Of a stretch of 64,000 nucleotides of DNA, positions 11,272 through 22,109 are shown one piece after another. The stretch spans positions 22,966,001 through 23,030,000 of the forward strand of contig NC_134540.1 in assembly GCF_050624435.1 (NCBI RefSeq). Direction: 5' to 3'. A program made the translations under genes and the position numbers. Numbering within the stretch: position 1 is the stretch's first letter; each line of letters opens with the position of its first letter. The DNA comes from Tenrec ecaudatus (Eukaryota; Chordata; Mammalia; Afrosoricida; Tenrecidae). The notes beneath the pieces were generated by a model, which made no database searches, was not told the DNA's origin, and was given only the letters and a program-made list of their open reading frames with translations.

Positions 11272-11847
11272 TGTGGTAGTTATATAATCTGGTTTCAATT
11301 TGGGACTTGAGAGAATTAAGAGTGAAGGGATGGAGTCTGTCAATTGGGTCACAGTCAATTAGGCCTCTGTGGGCATGGCCCTCCCTTGGGGATTCTGGGA
11401 AAATTCTGGTATTTCTTCCTTGGAGGTGGGAGAGACTCTCTCTCACTATTTTACTTCCTTGGAGACATTGCAGCGGACAAGACACATGGAACTACACTAG
11501 TGCCCTGAGCTGGAGAAGCCACATGGACCTACCCTGATGCAACCAGACCTCTGAAGCCGGAGAAGCCATATGGAGACCCCTGCCAGTGCTGAGATGCTTA
11601 CACCACCACTGGATCCAAAGATTTCCTACTCATTGGCCTGTGACCATCCTGCATTTGGTGTTTTGTGAGCCTGAAGAGGACTTCATAGATTGGTATCGGA
11701 CATATGGACCAATATCGGACCTTTGGTATTGGACTGGACTGGGTTGCGATGCTTTCTTAAAGTACAATTACCCTTTCTATAAACCTCTCTCTTATACACA
11801 CATGCGTTTCTATGGATTGGTTTCTCTAGTCTACGTGGACTGACACA
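11272..11847 (+). mobile_element. Solo LTR-like element, complete, inserted in BovB
   Basis: Starts TGTGGTAGTTATATAATC and ends GGACTGACACA. It is flanked by tacag (11267-11271) and gacag (11848-11852), a 5-bp duplication with one change. The BovB reading resumes on both sides. At 576 bp it is slightly longer than the copy at 7971. Confidence 0.75.
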
Positions 11848-12233
11848 GACAGTATAACAGTATACTCAAGGTGGTTTCTTTTGGTTCTCATGGTCTTGTT
11901 TTCATTTCAGCTTCAAACTGACCTTGCTTGTGAACAGACGGTTGGGCTCTTGGCCTGGTTTTGGCTTCTGAGTTTCTCAAGGGTCTCTTCCTACAGATGT
12001 AGTCCAATGGACTCCTGTGTTTTCCATCTGGTCAGAGGTTCAGTATGTTTCCCTCGGTGTTGTTGAAAAATGGTTTCTGCAATGAAGACATCATTGGTCT
12101 TGCAAAATCCTACCATGCACTCTCCAGCTTTGATTCTATCAAAGCCACATTTTCCCACTACTGATCCTTCATTGTCGTTTTCAACTTTCAAATTCTGAAT
12201 GCCAACAATTACCAATGAGTCTTGATTGCATGC

Positions 12234-13077
12234 TATGTAAAATGGCATGGGGCTCATATCTGACCTCCCTTGGGTACACAAGAGGGCGGATTCAACTCCT
12301 CTCCAGCCCAAGGCACATTGCCATGGGGCAGAGGCCAGATACACTGCCGCCCTCCAAGTTTCTGTTACCCTATTCTGATGCCTTTTGATCGGTAAATAAT
12401 AAATATATAGTCATTGGTCCACGGCAACACTTCTCCTCCTCAGCCTCTCAACCACATAGTTCCTTGACATCTGCCTTGGTGGACCAGGAGGCCAGCCTGC
12501 TGCTCTGCCTCGCCGCTCGGAGTCTCTGTGTTGCTACTCTGTTCTGTCCCATGGTCTCCTTGCCTGGGCCTTTGGCCTCAGCCTGGCCCCATGGTTCTTT
12601 CAGACAGTCTTTGAGGCAGCCTCTGGTGCCTTTGGGTCAGCCTCCCCAACTTCAGGCAGAGCTTTCCAATGTGCTCCTCTGATGCTCTCCTCCCTTTATG
12701 GGCCCGGGAGTTCACTCTCTCTGCTTCTGAGATGGCTCGTACACACAGAGAGAGAACGCTGATGGAGGTCAGGTTCTCTTTCAGCAGACCATACACAGCC
12801 CACATAGAAACAAAGGGTAGTCACTCGATTTATCCCTTTGTGAGGTGGAGACTCACAATACAGGTCACCTGAATCTTGTCTACTAGCACTGACACAGAGT
12901 GCCCTCCAGAACGGGATTATATGTAACAACAGGCATGGAGGCTAGAATTTAGAACACATTGCATGAGCGAGTATGGCTAGAATATATCAATACTACATCG
13001 GTACTACAAAGCAGTCATAAAATCTCAACGCACATGGAGTAAAACGTCCAATTTCTCTTCCTCCCCTGCACTGTAGC
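12234..13077. other. Unassigned 840-bp segment between two BovB copies
   Basis: GC-richer than its surroundings, especially 12440-12760 (tctgcctcgccgctcggagt). It is bounded on the left by the endonuclease end of one antisense BovB and on the right by the 3' end of another. No supportable exon. It could be an unrecognised LTR. Confidence 0.4.
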
Positions 13078-13900
13078 TCTGCTGCTGTTTATTGTCACCA
13101 ACTTGGTTCTGAGTGAGAGCGGCCTTAGGGACCGAATGAAACTGCCTGGTCCTGCACCGTCCTGCTCACAGGGATTATTTTTGACTCCATTGTTGCAGCT
13201 TTTGTGTCAATCCATCTTGTTGAGGGCCTTCCTCTTTTCACTGCCCCTTTACTGTTCCATGGCAGGATGTCCTTCTCCCGTGACGGATCTCTCCTGACAA
13301 TATGTCAAAGTCTGTAAGAGGAAGTCTTGCCACCACTGCCTGCAAGGAGCACGCATGTCTTCCCAGACAGAGCGGTTTTCCCTTATAACCGTCCACGGCC
13401 CCTCGTTGTTCTTCTCCAGCACCACAGTTCACTTACATTGGTTCTTCTTTGGTCTGCCTTATTCAATGCCCAACTTTCACATGCACAGGAAGCAATAGAA
13501 AATACCCTGGCTCGGGCCAGGGGCACCTTAGTCCTCAGAGTAACACCCTAGTTTTCCAATACTCTGAAGAGTCCTGAGCAGCAACTTTACAGAATGCCAG
13601 ACGTCCTTTGGTCTCCTGCCTGCTGCTTCCACGAGCACTGACTATGGGTCCAAGCAAGACTAACTCCTTGACAACTTCAGCCTTTTCTCTGTTTATTATG
13701 ATGAATCCTTGGTCCAGTTGGGAGGAGTCTGGTCTTCTTTACATCGAGTGGTATAATCTGTACCGAAGGCGGAAACGCGTGATTTTCATCAGTGAATGCT
13801 TCAGGTGCTCCTCACGTTCAGCAAGCAGGACGGTGTCACCTGCATCACACAGGTTGTTAGTGCGCCTTCCTCCTAGCAGAGCTGTACTCCTACCTTATTA
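13078..13900 (-). mobile_element. BovB/RTE LINE 3' half
   Basis: A continuous antisense copy of the C-terminal third of BovB. Complement landmarks are cctggtcctgcaccgtcctg, cagcttttgtgtcaatccat, gatgtccttctcccgtgacg and ttcagcaagcaggacggtgt. It has frameshifts and stops throughout. Confidence 0.85.
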
Positions 13901-14424
13901 GCCACCTACCAGCAGTTCTTTTGTGGGTTTGTCCACATTTTGATGCACGTATAAACATGTATCTATATATTCATCAACCACCCATCTTTGAATTTTTTTT
14001 AAGGGAAAAAAAACAATAAATAACTTCAACCAAAGAATTTGGAAGTTATTTTTATTTTAGTTATAAAACTATAAGATTATGAGATAATTAGACTTTCTCT
14101 TTAAATATTTCTATCATAAAATCCCTATAAAAAGATAAGATCAGAGAAAATATTAAAAAATACATGGTTATGGCAAATTGAAAATATTGAAAAGAGTAAC
14201 CATAAAAAATGACAATGTGTATTCTAAGAGTCATAGAATGTTAGTAAAAAAGCAGCCAAAAATTCATTCATATAACCTTCCATCCCATTTTATAGAAAGA
14301 AAAGCTCAAGGTGTTTCAACAATTAATCCCAGGTACCAGCCAGTTTACATGACTAGTTTCGCACTAGCACAAAGCCTTGATTTGTGTGATTTTCAGCACT
14401 AAACATCCAGACAAACCAAAAGCA
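13901..14424. other. Unassigned AT-rich intron
   Basis: Nothing recognised. The 14178-14402 open frame has no splice sites or homology that I can see. Confidence 0.35.
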
Positions 14425-14600
14425 AAATCAGTTCCTGATTTTCAGCTGATTCTACTGAGTCTTCCAGTCCCATGGCAACCCTGTGTACTACAGAATAGAA
14501 TAGCTCCGTGAGAGGTTCCTGCTGTAATCATGATGGAGGCGGATCACCAGGCCTTTCTTCTTCAGCACTTCTGGGTGAATCAGCAGTCAAGCACAAACAG
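14425..14600 (-). repeat. Eroded SINE, antisense
   Basis: Resembles a diverged AfroSINE: gactgagtcttcc-like start, catggcaaccctgtgtacta, then tcttcttcagcacttct. The head is not preserved. Confidence 0.4.
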
Positions 14601-14696
14601 TTTACATCCACCCTTTCATTTTCAATAGTACAGAACTAATCTTATACCTTTTGGACAATTTTCTTCAAATTATAAAAGATACAGAACTTATTATAG

Positions 14697-14779
<83 letters not shown>
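14697..14779. repeat. (GA)n microsatellite
   Basis: About 80 bp of almost perfect GA dinucleotide, with one aaag interruption near the start. Confidence 0.97.
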
Positions 14780-14783
<4 letters not shown>

Positions 14784-14879
14784 TACCGATGAACAAAAAA
14801 GAAGACAAATTCTACCCAATTAATACTTTAAATTTTGAATCTTAATTTTATTCTCTAAATAACCTATCTTAAGTAGAAG

Positions 14880-16330
14880 CTTGGATAGATACGCAGGCGT
14901 GGTTAGGCAAAAGGTATAAGAGAGAATGTGGGAGTACATCCACAAATATATATGGTTTGACAGGATATTTACATACATGTAGTTACTTTTGCTGCACATA
15001 AATGTCTATCGATGTGGGTGAGGATGCAGGGAGCCAAGTTAGGAAAACTTCTTAGACATTACCCAATACCTTGAGGGGATGAGCTGCTGGGCCTGAGGGA
15101 TCAGGACCATAATCTTGGGGACACTCTGGTCAGTGGGGATAGTATAGTTCATGAAGACAATGTTCTACAACCTACTTTGGTGAGTAATGACTTGGATCTT
15201 AAAGTCCATGAGCAACCATCCAAGGTTTACTCATTGGTCTTTCCCCATCGGGAAGAACTGAGAATGAAGAAAACTGAAAGACAAGGAGTGGAGGGAGGGT
15301 GGGTGGAAAGGGGGAACTGATTACAAGGATCTATATATAACCTCCTCCCTGGGGGATGGACAACAGAAAAGTGGGTGAAGGGAGATGTTGGAAAGTGTAA
15401 GATAAGACAAAATAATAATTTATAAATTAAGGGTTCATGAGGGAGGGAGAGCGGGGAGCGAGGGGGAAAAATGAGGAGCTGATGCCAAGGGCATAAGTGG
15501 AGAGCAAATGTTGTGGGAATGATGAGGGCAACGAATGTACAAATGTGCTTGACACAATTGATGTCTGTATGGATTGTGATAAGAGTTGTATGAGCCCCTA
15601 ATAAAATGATTAAAAAAAGAAAGGAAGACAAGGGAACATTTCATCCAGTGGACTAATGGACCACGGAAACAGGTGTCCATGACCCTGAGGTCAGAAGAAC
15701 TAGCTGGTACCAGGCTGCCAAGATTACACTAGCAGTGCCTGGAGAAAGTGAAAGAACAAGGTGGACCTAAACACAAATCATAACAGAGACCAGCTTTATT
15801 GGTTGGAGAGAGAATGTTGGAACCCCCAAGACTAATGCCATTCTTGGTTATCCTGCAGGTCTGCAACTGAACTCACTCCCACGTTAGTCTACTGGACCGT
15901 TTAAGGTCCAAAGGGCAACATGTACTCCAGGACAGAGCACCGAGGGTCAGGAAAGGAGGAGGCGTGGAAACAGGAAACCCAGGAGGAAACACTGGAGGAA
16001 GTGGGATAAGAGACGGCACAGGGAGGGGACTGCAGTGGATGAACTGAAGCAGAAGACCCAGGAACCACTGACTGTAAAACTGAGATCTGCTCTGTGAACC
16101 TTCACCTGATTCATAAGCAACCAAAGCCATAATATCTGCAAAGCTCAGTCAGCGAGCTACGCCTGTATGCAGAAGGTACAGAGAAACACGTCTGAAGACA
16201 AAGGGCCCTGTGAAAGTTAAGATTATGAGGAAGTGGAAACTCTGCATAAGCAGAAACTAGGGGAGAAACGTATCCACAGAGAGAAGCTGATGGAGCCGTA
16301 GATGGAAAGATGCACGCGTGCAGTCGCTGA
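14880..16330 (+). mobile_element. Older LINE-1 3' region with a younger L1 inside
   Basis: Resembles the Afrotherian L1 3' UTR type (gagctgctgggcctgaggga, gatcaggaccataatcttgg, cagaagaactagctggtacc, ttctactggaccg-like block). Its two parts join exactly across the younger L1 at 15287-15622. Confidence 0.55.
15287..15622 (+). mobile_element. LINE-1 3' end, 5'-truncated, with target duplication
   Basis: Runs from tggagggagggtgggtggaa to cccctaataaaatgattaaa plus an A-rich tail. It is flanked by gaaagacaagg (15276-15286) and ggaagacaagg (15623-15633), an 11-bp target-site duplication with one change. Confidence 0.88.
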
Positions 16331-16900
16331 AGTCCCCAGAGCTGCCTGTCCCCACGTTGGTCAGTCTATGCTTCCTGATTCTGCACTGTCAGTCAGGTCT
16401 GCCGGATGTAGTCTTACAGCAGCGGTTCCTTACTTGATTTCGATGGCAACTACTATTCAGAAACCGAAAAGAAGGGCTTGAATTATATGTATAATCACTA
16501 AGAAATCACTCGAATCCCACTGATCTTGAGAGGCATTATCTGAATGTATCATGAAATGGTTTAGATCAGAAGTTCCCACGCTTGACCAGTTATTATAACC
16601 ATCTAGGGAGTTAGCAAAATCAGATTCTGGGTACTCACGAATCAGAGTATCTTAGAGGAAATCTTTCTAGTTTTGAGTCTATATGTTCAGAAGGTTAAAA
16701 ATCATGCCTTTTATTTCTGGGAAATGAAAGCATTGTTGGGAAACCATGCTGAAAAAAGAGTAAAATGTTTAATAACGCTACTCCTATTTTGATTCTGTAG
16801 TCTTTTGATTCCTATTTTTACTACTTGTTAAAAGATATAACTTTCAATATTGCATAATTTATTTTCTCTACCTTTAATTCAAAATTTTCTAGTTTCTGTT
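16331..16900. other. Unassigned intron
   Basis: No repeat or exon recognised. Confidence 0.35.
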
Positions 16901-16915
16901 CTTTGCCTACTTTCT

Positions 16916-17091
16916 TTCTTTTATTATTTTTTTAAAGATCATTTTATTGGGTGCTCTTACAGCTTTTATAACAATCCATACATCAGTTTTATTAAGCATA
17001 TTTGTACATATGTTGCCATCATTATATTCTAAACATTTACTTTCTATTTGAGCCCTTGGTATCAGCTCCTCTTTTTTCCCACCCTCCCCTC
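16916..17091 (-). mobile_element. Short LINE-1 3' end with perfect 15-bp duplication
   Basis: Antisense L1 tail (ttttttaaagatcattttat) through atcagctcctcttttttccc. It is flanked by ctttgcctactttct at 16901-16915 and again at 17092-17106, identical over 15 bp. The perfect duplication suggests a recent insertion. Confidence 0.92.
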
Positions 17092-17535
17092 CTTTGCCTA
17101 CTTTCTGTGCACAATAGTTTTAGTCTATTTTCATATGATTGGTTTCAAAGCTTATGAAGAAACTGCTAGAGCAAAATAGGCTATCTTACAAAAAGAAGAG
17201 ATGAGTGATATTTTGCATCTCTCTTATTCTTATGTAAATTTAAAAACTATACAACAAAGCAGCTTTCTGATTTCCTATAATTAGTCCCTGAAGACTTGGG
17301 GGGAAGTAAGCTCTAGATTAGGGTAATTTCTGGAGAAGTCTTGTTCTGTGAATTGAGAACATTAGGCTCAAAAACAGGCTGTAAGACAGTTATTAAAATA
17401 TTAAGATAATTTTCAATGTCCCCTCACAATCTTATGAAAATTTGTTTAAAACCAAAGTGAGCCATATGAATTTAAGAGATTTAAGGAAAACATATTTCAT
17501 GAAAGAGATTACCATGAACTTTTTGTTGTACTTAC

Positions 17536-17709
17536 AAAGAGTGTTGGTTTGGGTGTAAACACACTGTCTTCCTGGTCTCTAGGCACATCCAAAGCTTTTG
17601 ATTTCTGATTTTCTGTCACATTTTTTGCATCCTCCTTAGTAAGGAGCAAGCTGCTCTCGGGGTGCTTACTGCGCATATTGAGGAGAATCTGCTTCATTGC
17701 TGCCAATTC
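17536..17709 (-). CDS. PIBF1: PIBF1 penultimate coding exon
   Basis: A 174-bp open exon of 58 codons on the minus strand. The acceptor is tatgccaacag (ending at 17710) and the donor is CTCTTT|gtaagtac (17535 down). It begins [20 protein letters not shown] and ends FTPKPTLF, closely matching the remembered PIBF1 segment between the last coiled coil and the tail. The first part ([16 protein letters not shown]) is helical and continues the heptads of the previous exon. The rest is polar and Lys/Glu-rich with an FTPKPTLF motif, and is probably disordered. Both ends are in phase 0, so joining to the exon at 55966-55882 upstream and 924-874 downstream preserves the frame. The exon sits in repeat-free sequence (17107-17930), in contrast to the transposon-filled introns. 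An in-frame ATG lies 5' of the acceptor, but it is intronic and not a start. Confidence 0.95.
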
Positions 17710-17934
17710 CTGTTGGCATACGAAGAGGGAAAACATGATCTTCAGTAAGCAAATGGATACAGAGAGACATTAAAACATTAATTTCCATTCTTGAAGTTGA
17801 GACACCTTTAAAGCAATCAGCACATAGACAACAATTGTGAAAATGACAAAATATCCTTGCACAGTAGTGATGCTCATAAATTTTGTAATCAATACTTGTA
17901 TTTTAATATGTGACCCACATAACATTACATAATC

Positions 17935-18070
17935 CAGCAGTTCCCAAATGATCAGGTTTGCACACGGGGATTGCCTGATGCCCGAGTCCCATTCCCAGAG
18001 CCTGGTTTACAGCAGGGCCTGGGCCGGGGGGCTGTTCACAGCACCTCTGGTGACGCCACTGCAGAGAAAC
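17935..18070 (+). mobile_element. MER5-like hAT MITE remnant
   Basis: The order cagcagttcccaaatgatca, then ggggattgcctgatgcccga, then a pyrimidine-rich block resembles the mammal-wide MER5 hAT element. The right terminus is not clear. Confidence 0.4.
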
Positions 18071-18134
18071 TTGAAAATCATTATGGTTTGTCGACCCGAT
18101 TGCTGCTGCGTAGATTGTTTCAAGCACTTCACCT

Positions 18135-20329
18135 TTTCTCCTTTTCACGGGCTGTTTTTACCTTATGGAGTCTTGTAACAATATGATAAAGTGTTCAAAG
18201 ATCCCCCCACCCCACCCCGGCCACCTCAAACAATAAGCCTAATGCACAAGAGCGATTTTTAAAGTTCATGGGAAAAATAGAATGGAAATATACTGGAATT
18301 ACTCCATATAACTTTTGAAGTCCCTTTGTAGTTTCAGGATTCCTTTAAGCACGATATTCTCTTAACCCTTTTACAAATGACCATTGGAGCGGATTTTATC
18401 ACTTGCCTCTGGGAGAAAGAGTTTAGCTGAGTGCTGTGAAGAATTCAGATAGAAACTCACCCAGTTTCTCTTTTCGAAGTCTATCTTGTCTTATTGCTTT
18501 TCTCCATAGTTAAACCTTCAGCACCGGCTGCTATGACGTGCTTATTTATGATCAACTACTAAACAGATTCAATTAAACACACTACATGGAGAGATGGTAG
18601 ACTAAACTCTCCTTTGCTTATTTAGACGAGGGGCAGGCGGTGGTGGACGCACTGCTGTTTTTACCTCCTCTTATTTTATTTTCTGCTTATGCCAAGAGAC
18701 AAACGCTGTGGCTGAGAGATGTTCTTCTCCCATCTACGAATCTGTTTTTAGACAGCACAGCAAGTCCCTACAAGTCCTTCTTTCCTGGCTGTCATTTGTT
18801 CTATTTAGAACTACCTAGCCCGAGCGGGTATTTAAAAACAGATCTGCTGAGTTCAAGCCACGTAGCCTTAGCAGTCTCAGGGATAGGAGAGGAGCTGGAA
18901 GAACGGTGCCTGAATCCGCACTCTCTCTTTCTCTTCACGGGGGCTGGCTTGGTCAGTGCATATGGCAACGTAGTCGTGCACCTTTAGACACTCCCAATCT
19001 GGTGTGCGTTATTTGAACCTTTTTGGGGGGTGTTTTTATACTTTCAAGATTGTGCTATGCCAATTACACGCTCCCTTAGTACATCACCAGTGACTTAATG
19101 TTTAACACATCTGGTGGATTTCGGCTACCACCTATTTACCCAGGTAAGGAGAAGGGAAAGGGGAGATGGCGTGTTCCAGTCTGTGGAAACAACAACGCTA
19201 TCTGAAAGAACATCCTTCTATTAGCCATGACTTTTGTCTGCTGGCATGAAGATGAGATAAACTAATAGGAAAAAGTGATTCTACGATAGCCTACAGCTAA
19301 GTAAAATGAAGGAGAGTTTAGTTTGTCACACCTGCTGGGGGCAGGGTCGAGGGCATGGGAATGAGAAGCGAGCAAAGAAGGACTTGAGGGGGCAGGAGGC
19401 AAAGATCTCTGGCCCCCGACTGCCCTAGATGAGCTCGGAATGTTGTTTCTATTTGGCTTCCCGCTGTTGCAGGTAGTGGAGCAGTTACAGGAAGCAGGTA
19501 ATTTCTAGCATGAGTCAGAAAATGGCTAAGCAAATGCCACGAGGCTTTGCCTTCCTCAGCTTGTCCCAAACGGGAGGCCGACACAGCACTCCTTTGTTCA
19601 CCTGCCGGGAGAGACAGTGGAATTCCGGTGTCTGCATCTACCTAAAGAACGCTCGAAGCATGCCGAATGGCGTCCCTAGAATTCATGTCCACTCAGAAGA
19701 TAAGAATGTGAAAGAAGAGTCTTTGCAGATGTGGGCCCTCAATCCACTAACTGGAGTTCTTGTAAGAGGCACAGATAAAACTCGGCAGAAGATGGGCTCT
19801 TGAATATGGAGACTGAGGGGATTTGGCTGCCCAGGTCACAGGCTGTCCGGGCTCTGACAAGCTGGACATGTCCGGGAAGGCCTAGAGTCCTCAAAGGGAA
19901 AGCAGCACTGCTTATGCCTTCATTCGAACCGCTGGGCGTCCGAAACCAGAAAGAACACATTTCTACTGTGAGATGTTTTGCTAAAGCAGCTGTAGGAAAC
20001 GAATATAATAAATGGCATAACACTGTAAAATTTCTTTTAGAATAACACAACTACAATGAATACCACAATCACATTTAGAACCTATTCCTTCAGTTACGTT
20101 TAATTGAGTGATGATCTCTTTCACAGCAACAGTAAATGAGAACTAGGAAAATACCATCAAATAGTATTCATAAGATCAAGATATTCTGATCACATAGAAA
20201 GCCAAGCACATGAAGTAGAAATAGTTTAGTATTTGGTCAGAAATTAAAAACATGACTATTTCTGACTCTGTTACTAATTATGTAAGCTTAGGCCAATCTG
20301 GTTCAGAGTTTTAATTTTATAATTGATAA
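18135..20329. other. 2.2 kb of largely unassigned intron
   Basis: No strong repeat and no open exon with splice sites. It is the longest stretch without recognisable young elements beside the 17536-17709 exon. The open frames at 18640-18987 and 19510-19803 show no recognisable homology. Confidence 0.35.
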
Positions 20330-20485
20330 AAGGCGGACTTGTGTAAGTGACAGACTGTTAATGTCAAGGTTGGCAGTTCAAACACACCAGCTGCTCTGTG
20401 GGTGAAAGATGAAGCTATCTAGTGCTGTAGGGATGGACAGGAAGTTGCCCCAGTCCCATAAAGAATCACGTGGATGGAATCTCCC
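20330..20485 (+). repeat. AfroSINE
   Basis: Headless copy with caaggttggcagttcaaaca (B box) and ctgctctgtgggtgaaagat. Confidence 0.7.
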
Positions 20486-20888
20486 CAGGGGTGGTGGTGC
20501 TGAGACAGGGAGAGGGAGGGAAGGTGGAGAACTGTCTAGAGCATGGGCAGAGCCCATGACAACATCTTACCTTCTAGAATTTATTTCCCCGAGTCTCTTG
20601 ATACTGTGAGGAAAGTTCTTGAAAATCTCATGTGATTGGGAACCTTTTAAGAAGTTCAATAAACATGCTGGAGGCAAGAAACACTGAGTCTGGTCATGTG
20701 GCTGGGTCGTTTTCTTCCTTTTAGGAGCTTCTAAATAAAATTATTTTATGAATAATAACAATAAGAAGAAATATTTACAGGATGGCAGTGTTTTTGGGTT
20801 TTTTTGGTGGGTTGTGGGGGGGAGGGTTATGCTTTTTAAAATCTTTGCCGGTGTGGTAAGAATTTTTAATTTGTGTAGTTCCACAGTT

Positions 20889-21112
20889 AAGAGCCCTAGT
20901 GATTTTGTGGATTACACTTTGGGCTGCTAACCACAAGGTCAGCAGTTCGAACTCACCAGCCACTCTGAGAGAGGAAGGAAGAGGAGGCTTTCTGACCTGG
21001 TAGTCACAGAGCCACAGTCTTGGGAGCCCACACGGGCAGTTCTACCCCACTACCACCAGGATCACTATGAGTCAGGATTGACCCCAGGGAATTAAGGACG
21101 GTTTTGGTTTTA
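20889..21112 (+). repeat. AfroSINE
   Basis: Runs from agagccctagtgattttgtg through gctgctaaccacaaggtcag and ggatcactatgagtcaggat to a tail near ggttttggtttta. Nearly full length. Confidence 0.85.
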
Positions 21113-21179
21113 CCGTACGTAAGCTGAGTACCTTAACATATATTTAAGGCTATTTTCTGGGAATACGCTGGGTTAATTT

Positions 21180-21690
21180 TTCTGGGCTATAAGATATCTT
21201 ATTAATTTCTAGGATCTCTTTATATATTAGAAAAGTTAACCTTTCAAAATATGGGGGAACAATTATTTTCCCACTTTATCTCAATCTTTTAAAAATAATT
21301 TTTGGAAAAAAAATTTTGTTTTGAAATACACAACTGATTTTTTTTTTGGTAACTGAATGTATCAACCGTTTATTTAATGGCCTCATTTATGGTCTCCGTA
21401 TTTTCTTCTCCCATCTTCCCTCAAGTTACTTCCAGGGTTTCATTTTTATACACTTAAATCTTTGATCTGTTTGACACTTTGCCTGGTTTATGGTGAGAGG
21501 TACCCCTACCTACTCCAGATGGCAATCAGCTAGTAACATAACTTGTATAAAAAACAAACATTTTCCCTTCACCGGTCTGACATTCTATCCTTATCATTAA
21601 CCAAGCTTGCATAAGCACATGGTCAATTTCTGGAATTTTAAACTCTGCTCCAATGGACTTTATGTCAATGCTAATGACAAACTCTTTTAG
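21180..21690 (-). mobile_element. Ancient LINE-1 fragment
   Basis: Antisense match to the mammal-wide L1 3' coding end and UTR: ggatctctttatatattaga, then cacttaaatctttgatctgt, then gcttgcataagcacatggtc. Heavily diverged. Confidence 0.6.
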
Positions 21691-21760
21691 AGTTTAATGA
21701 TGACATATTTCCCCGACTATATTCTTGGGGATTAGAGTAGGATTACGATGAATTTTAAAT

Positions 21761-22008
21761 AGAGAGAGAGAGGGAGGGATGGTGGTGGGGGGAGAGAGGG
21801 AGGGATGGTGGTGGGGGAGAGAGAGGGAGGGATGGTGGTGGGGAGAGAGACAGGGAGGGATGGTGGTGGGGAGAGAGAGAGGGAGGGATGGTGGTGGAGA
21901 GAGAGAGGGAGGGATGGTGGTGGAGAGAGAGAGAGAGAGAGAGAGATGGTGGTGGGGGGAGAGAGAGGGAGGGATGGTGGTGGGGAGAGAGAGAGGGAGG
22001 GATGGTGG

Positions 22009-22062
<54 letters not shown>

Positions 22063-22106
22063 GGTGGGGGGAGAGAGAGGGAGGGATGGTGATGGGGGAG
22101 AGAGAA
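21761..22106. repeat. GA / TGGTGG compound minisatellite
   Basis: About eleven units of 25-30 bp (longer where GA runs expand), each a (GA)n run followed by gggagggatggtggtgggg. Apart from single T bases in the gatggtg cores the plus strand is purine only. All six frames stay open over long stretches because of the composition. These low-complexity ORFs are not genes. Confidence 0.97.
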
Positions 22107-22109
22107 AAA

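Larger units (their letters stand above)
10010..12233 (-). mobile_element. BovB/RTE LINE, antisense, with two later insertions
   Basis: Minus-strand order runs from the endonuclease region (complement of caattaccaatgagtcttga, near 12200) through the linker (caattctttctggcgtagtg near 10794 on plus) to the start of the reverse-transcriptase region (caagatccatctgacatcaa near 10064 on plus). It is interrupted by an L1 3' end (10372-10674) and an LTR-like element (11272-11847), leaving about 1.35 kb of BovB. Many stops; inactive. Confidence 0.85.
925..17535 (-). other. PIBF1: PIBF1 last intron (16.6 kb)
   Basis: Bounded by donor gtaagtac at 17535 and acceptor ttccacag at 925 on the minus strand. 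It is filled mostly with L1, BovB, LTR-like and SINE insertions in both orientations. The remainder is unassigned. Confidence 0.9.

Noticed and set aside
14697..14779. Regular spacing considered as a CRISPR or satellite array
   Set aside because: Simple dinucleotide repeat with no spacers; mammalian DNA.
18640..18987. 115-codon open frame in repeat-free sequence
   Set aside because: No acceptor/donor pair in phase, no recognisable family, and wrong strand for PIBF1.
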